Of a stretch of 6,382 nt of DNA, positions 5,385 through 6,382 are shown one piece after another. This stretch comes from DATEUP01 sp035283065 (GTDB taxonomy: Archaea; Thermoplasmatota; DTKX01; DATEUP01). The notes under the pieces were generated by a model. That model had not been told where the DNA came from. It searched no databases and worked only from the letters and a program-made list of their open reading frames with translations. Position numbers and translations under genes: made by a program. Each line of letters begins with the position of its first letter. Position 1 is the first letter of the stretch. The DNA lies in NCBI GenBank assembly GCA_035283065.1, contig DATEUP010000224.1:1-6382 (forward strand), given 5' to 3'.

Positions 5385-5660
5385 ATGGCGACCTCGATCA
5401 AGATCAGGGACGAAGACAAGCGCCTCCTCGACCGGCTCCAGGGCGAGATCATGGCGCGCCGCGGCCGAAGGGTGTCTCAACAAGACCTTGTCGCGTGGCT
5501 CCTCAGCCTGGGGGACGCGCACGTCGACGAGTTTGCAGACCATGAGGACCGCCCCATGACCGAGCGCGAGATAGCCACCATGCTGCGTCTCGCCGTCCAC
5601 ACAGGGATTCGCACCCGCGAGGAGGAGATTGACCGACTCCTCTATGGCGAGGGGCCATGA
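5385..5660 (+). CDS. vapB: VapB-type antitoxin
   Basis: The 91-residue product precedes and overlaps a PIN-domain toxin gene (ATGA, stop 5658-5660 over start 5657-5659), the standard order and coupling for VapBC. The N-terminus SIKIRDEDKRLLDRLQGEI followed by GRRVSQQDLVAWLL looks like the RHH-type DNA-binding fold of archaeal VapB proteins: short strand, helix, turn, helix. The acidic middle (residues about 45-57) and the C-terminal segment to EEEIDRLLYGEG would bind and block the toxin's active site. ATG 5385 follows the operator by 8 nt. It is a different RHH lineage from the regulator at 4098-4394, with no evident sequence identity. Confidence 0.8.
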   Translation: MATSIKIRDEDKRLLDRLQGEIMARRGRRVSQQDLVAWLLSLGDAHVDEFADHEDRPMTEREIATMLRLAVHTGIRTREEEIDRLLYGEGP

Positions 5661-6076
5661 CCATCCTCCTCGACACCGGGTTCATCTTCGCGCTTCTCAA
5701 CCACGAGGACGCGGCCCATGGCCCGGCAGCCGATTTGGCCTCGCGCATCGGCCGCCGCGAGTGGGGCACACCCCTTGTGACCGAACTCGTGGTCGCCGAA
5801 CTCTTCTCGCTCATCCGCGCAAGGACCGGCTCTGCCAAGCTCGAGGAGGCCGCCCGACAGTGGCTCCCCCTCCCGAATCCGAGCCTCCGTGGGCTGACTC
5901 TCGCCCCTGTGGGGGGAGCGCTCCTCGAGAAGTCGTGGGAGGTCTTCGCCAAGTACCGGGACCAGCGGCTGAGCTTCACGGATGCGAGCCTGCTCGCCCT
6001 TGCCGAGGCAATGCGCGTCGAACGAATCGCGACTTTCGATCGTGGGTTATCGTCGCTGGCCCGCACGATTCCCTGA
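5657..6076 (+). CDS. vapC: VapC-type PIN-domain ribonuclease toxin
   Basis: The 139-residue product is a PIN-domain endoribonuclease, which in VapBC pairs cleaves tRNA or rRNA when freed from the antitoxin. The four metal-binding acidic positions are present: Asp6 in ILLDTGFIFALLN, Glu48 in TELVVAELF, Asp109 in LSFTDASLLAL, and Asp128 in RIATFDRGL. Length is typical for VapC (about 130-140), and no truncation or frameshift is seen, so the toxin looks active. Translation is probably coupled to vapB through the 4-nt overlap. The gene is followed 31 nt later by the stop codon of the KaiC-like gene on the opposite strand. Confidence 0.9.
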   Translation: MTILLDTGFIFALLNHEDAAHGPAADLASRIGRREWGTPLVTELVVAELFSLIRARTGSAKLEEAARQWLPLPNPSLRGLTLAPVGGALLEKSWEVFAKYRDQRLSFTDASLLALAEAMRVERIATFDRGLSSLARTIP

Positions 6077-6107
6077 GCGGCCGCGTCCTCCACGCGGGGA
6101 AGCCGTC

Positions 6108-6326
6108 TCACCTCAGCCCGCTCTGAACCACCACGCCCTCCGGCGTGATGTCCATCACGTGGCGCCCCGTGTGGTGCCTCGTGCCGCGCATCTTGATGAC
6201 CTCGAGGTACTTGCGGCGGACCCCGTCCTGTTCCGGGTACGAGAGCAGGATGATCCCGTCGGCCATGTACCGCTCGATCGACCGGGTGAAGTCGGACGCC
6301 TGCAGCTCCGCAGTGTTGGGCGACAC
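6108..6326 (-). pseudogene. C-terminal part of a KaiC/RAD55-family ATPase, interrupted upstream
   Basis: The frame encodes about 72 residues from GTG 6326 to TGA 6110-6108 with features of KaiC-like RecA-superfamily ATPase C-termini: YMADGIILLSY, then RKYLEVIKMRGTRH, then DITPEGVVVQSGLR. In the family this strand-rich end follows the Walker A and B motifs, which are not in the window. Family-like sequence continues upstream of the GTG (RERSPFGV), so the GTG is not the true start. An in-frame TAG at 6353-6351 then interrupts the gene about 30 nt before the window ends. It is a pseudogene, a gene with a nearby frameshift, or one affected by an error near the sequence edge. Its 3' end is a near-copy of the relic at 4953-5030. 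Confidence 0.65.
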
Positions 6327-6382
6327 GACCCCGAACGGGCTCCGTTCTCGCTACGTAGCCATCCGCACGCCCGTCGCGATTC

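Overview
The window reads as a high-GC archaeal chromosome fragment. Three things point to Archaea. There is a tRNA-Tyr gene with the archaeal/eukaryal C1-G72 pair and an intron at 37/38 that folds into a bulge-helix-bulge motif. TATA-like boxes lie about 25-35 nt before several starts, and pdxT has no Shine-Dalgarno sequence, which suggests a leaderless or nearly leaderless message. The gene families also fit: a Cdc6/Orc1-like C-terminus, a KaiC/RAD55-like ATPase C-terminus, short ribbon-helix-helix (RHH) regulators and VapBC. A euryarchaeal lineage such as Thermoplasmatota is a guess. The sequence alone does not fix it.

Positions 1-3900 are ordinary housekeeping sequence. The 3' end of a probable cdc6/orc1 gene (+) runs tail to tail, with 6 nt between them, into an 11-repeat TPR protein gene (-). 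That gene diverges from pdxT (+), the glutaminase subunit of pyridoxal-phosphate synthase. pdxT is followed by hisS (+), histidyl-tRNA synthetase, with its own TATA box. tRNA-Tyr(GTA) lies on the minus strand after hisS.

Positions 3900-6382 are a rearranged accessory region. An intact RHH regulator gene, with probable operator half-sites at its promoter, is followed by a 77-nt tail containing a GNRA-capped hairpin and then a small membrane protein gene that looks frameshifted. Next comes a relic of a KaiC-like 3' end on the minus strand. It abuts a second, 5'-truncated copy of the RHH gene with the same tail. That copy is followed by a complete vapBC toxin-antitoxin operon with a palindromic operator, and then by a second KaiC-like 3' end on the minus strand. 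The layout is therefore RHH-cargo A-KaiC / RHH-cargo B-KaiC, with the same two boundary sequences around different cargo.

This repeated-boundary layout is the main discovery candidate. It could be a tandemly duplicated locus whose cargo was exchanged, with the facing 5' ends of the inner KaiC and RHH copies lost at a junction near 5028-5030. All six differences between the RHH copies are synonymous third-position changes, and the non-coding tail is identical. The copies therefore probably diverged as working genes before one was truncated.
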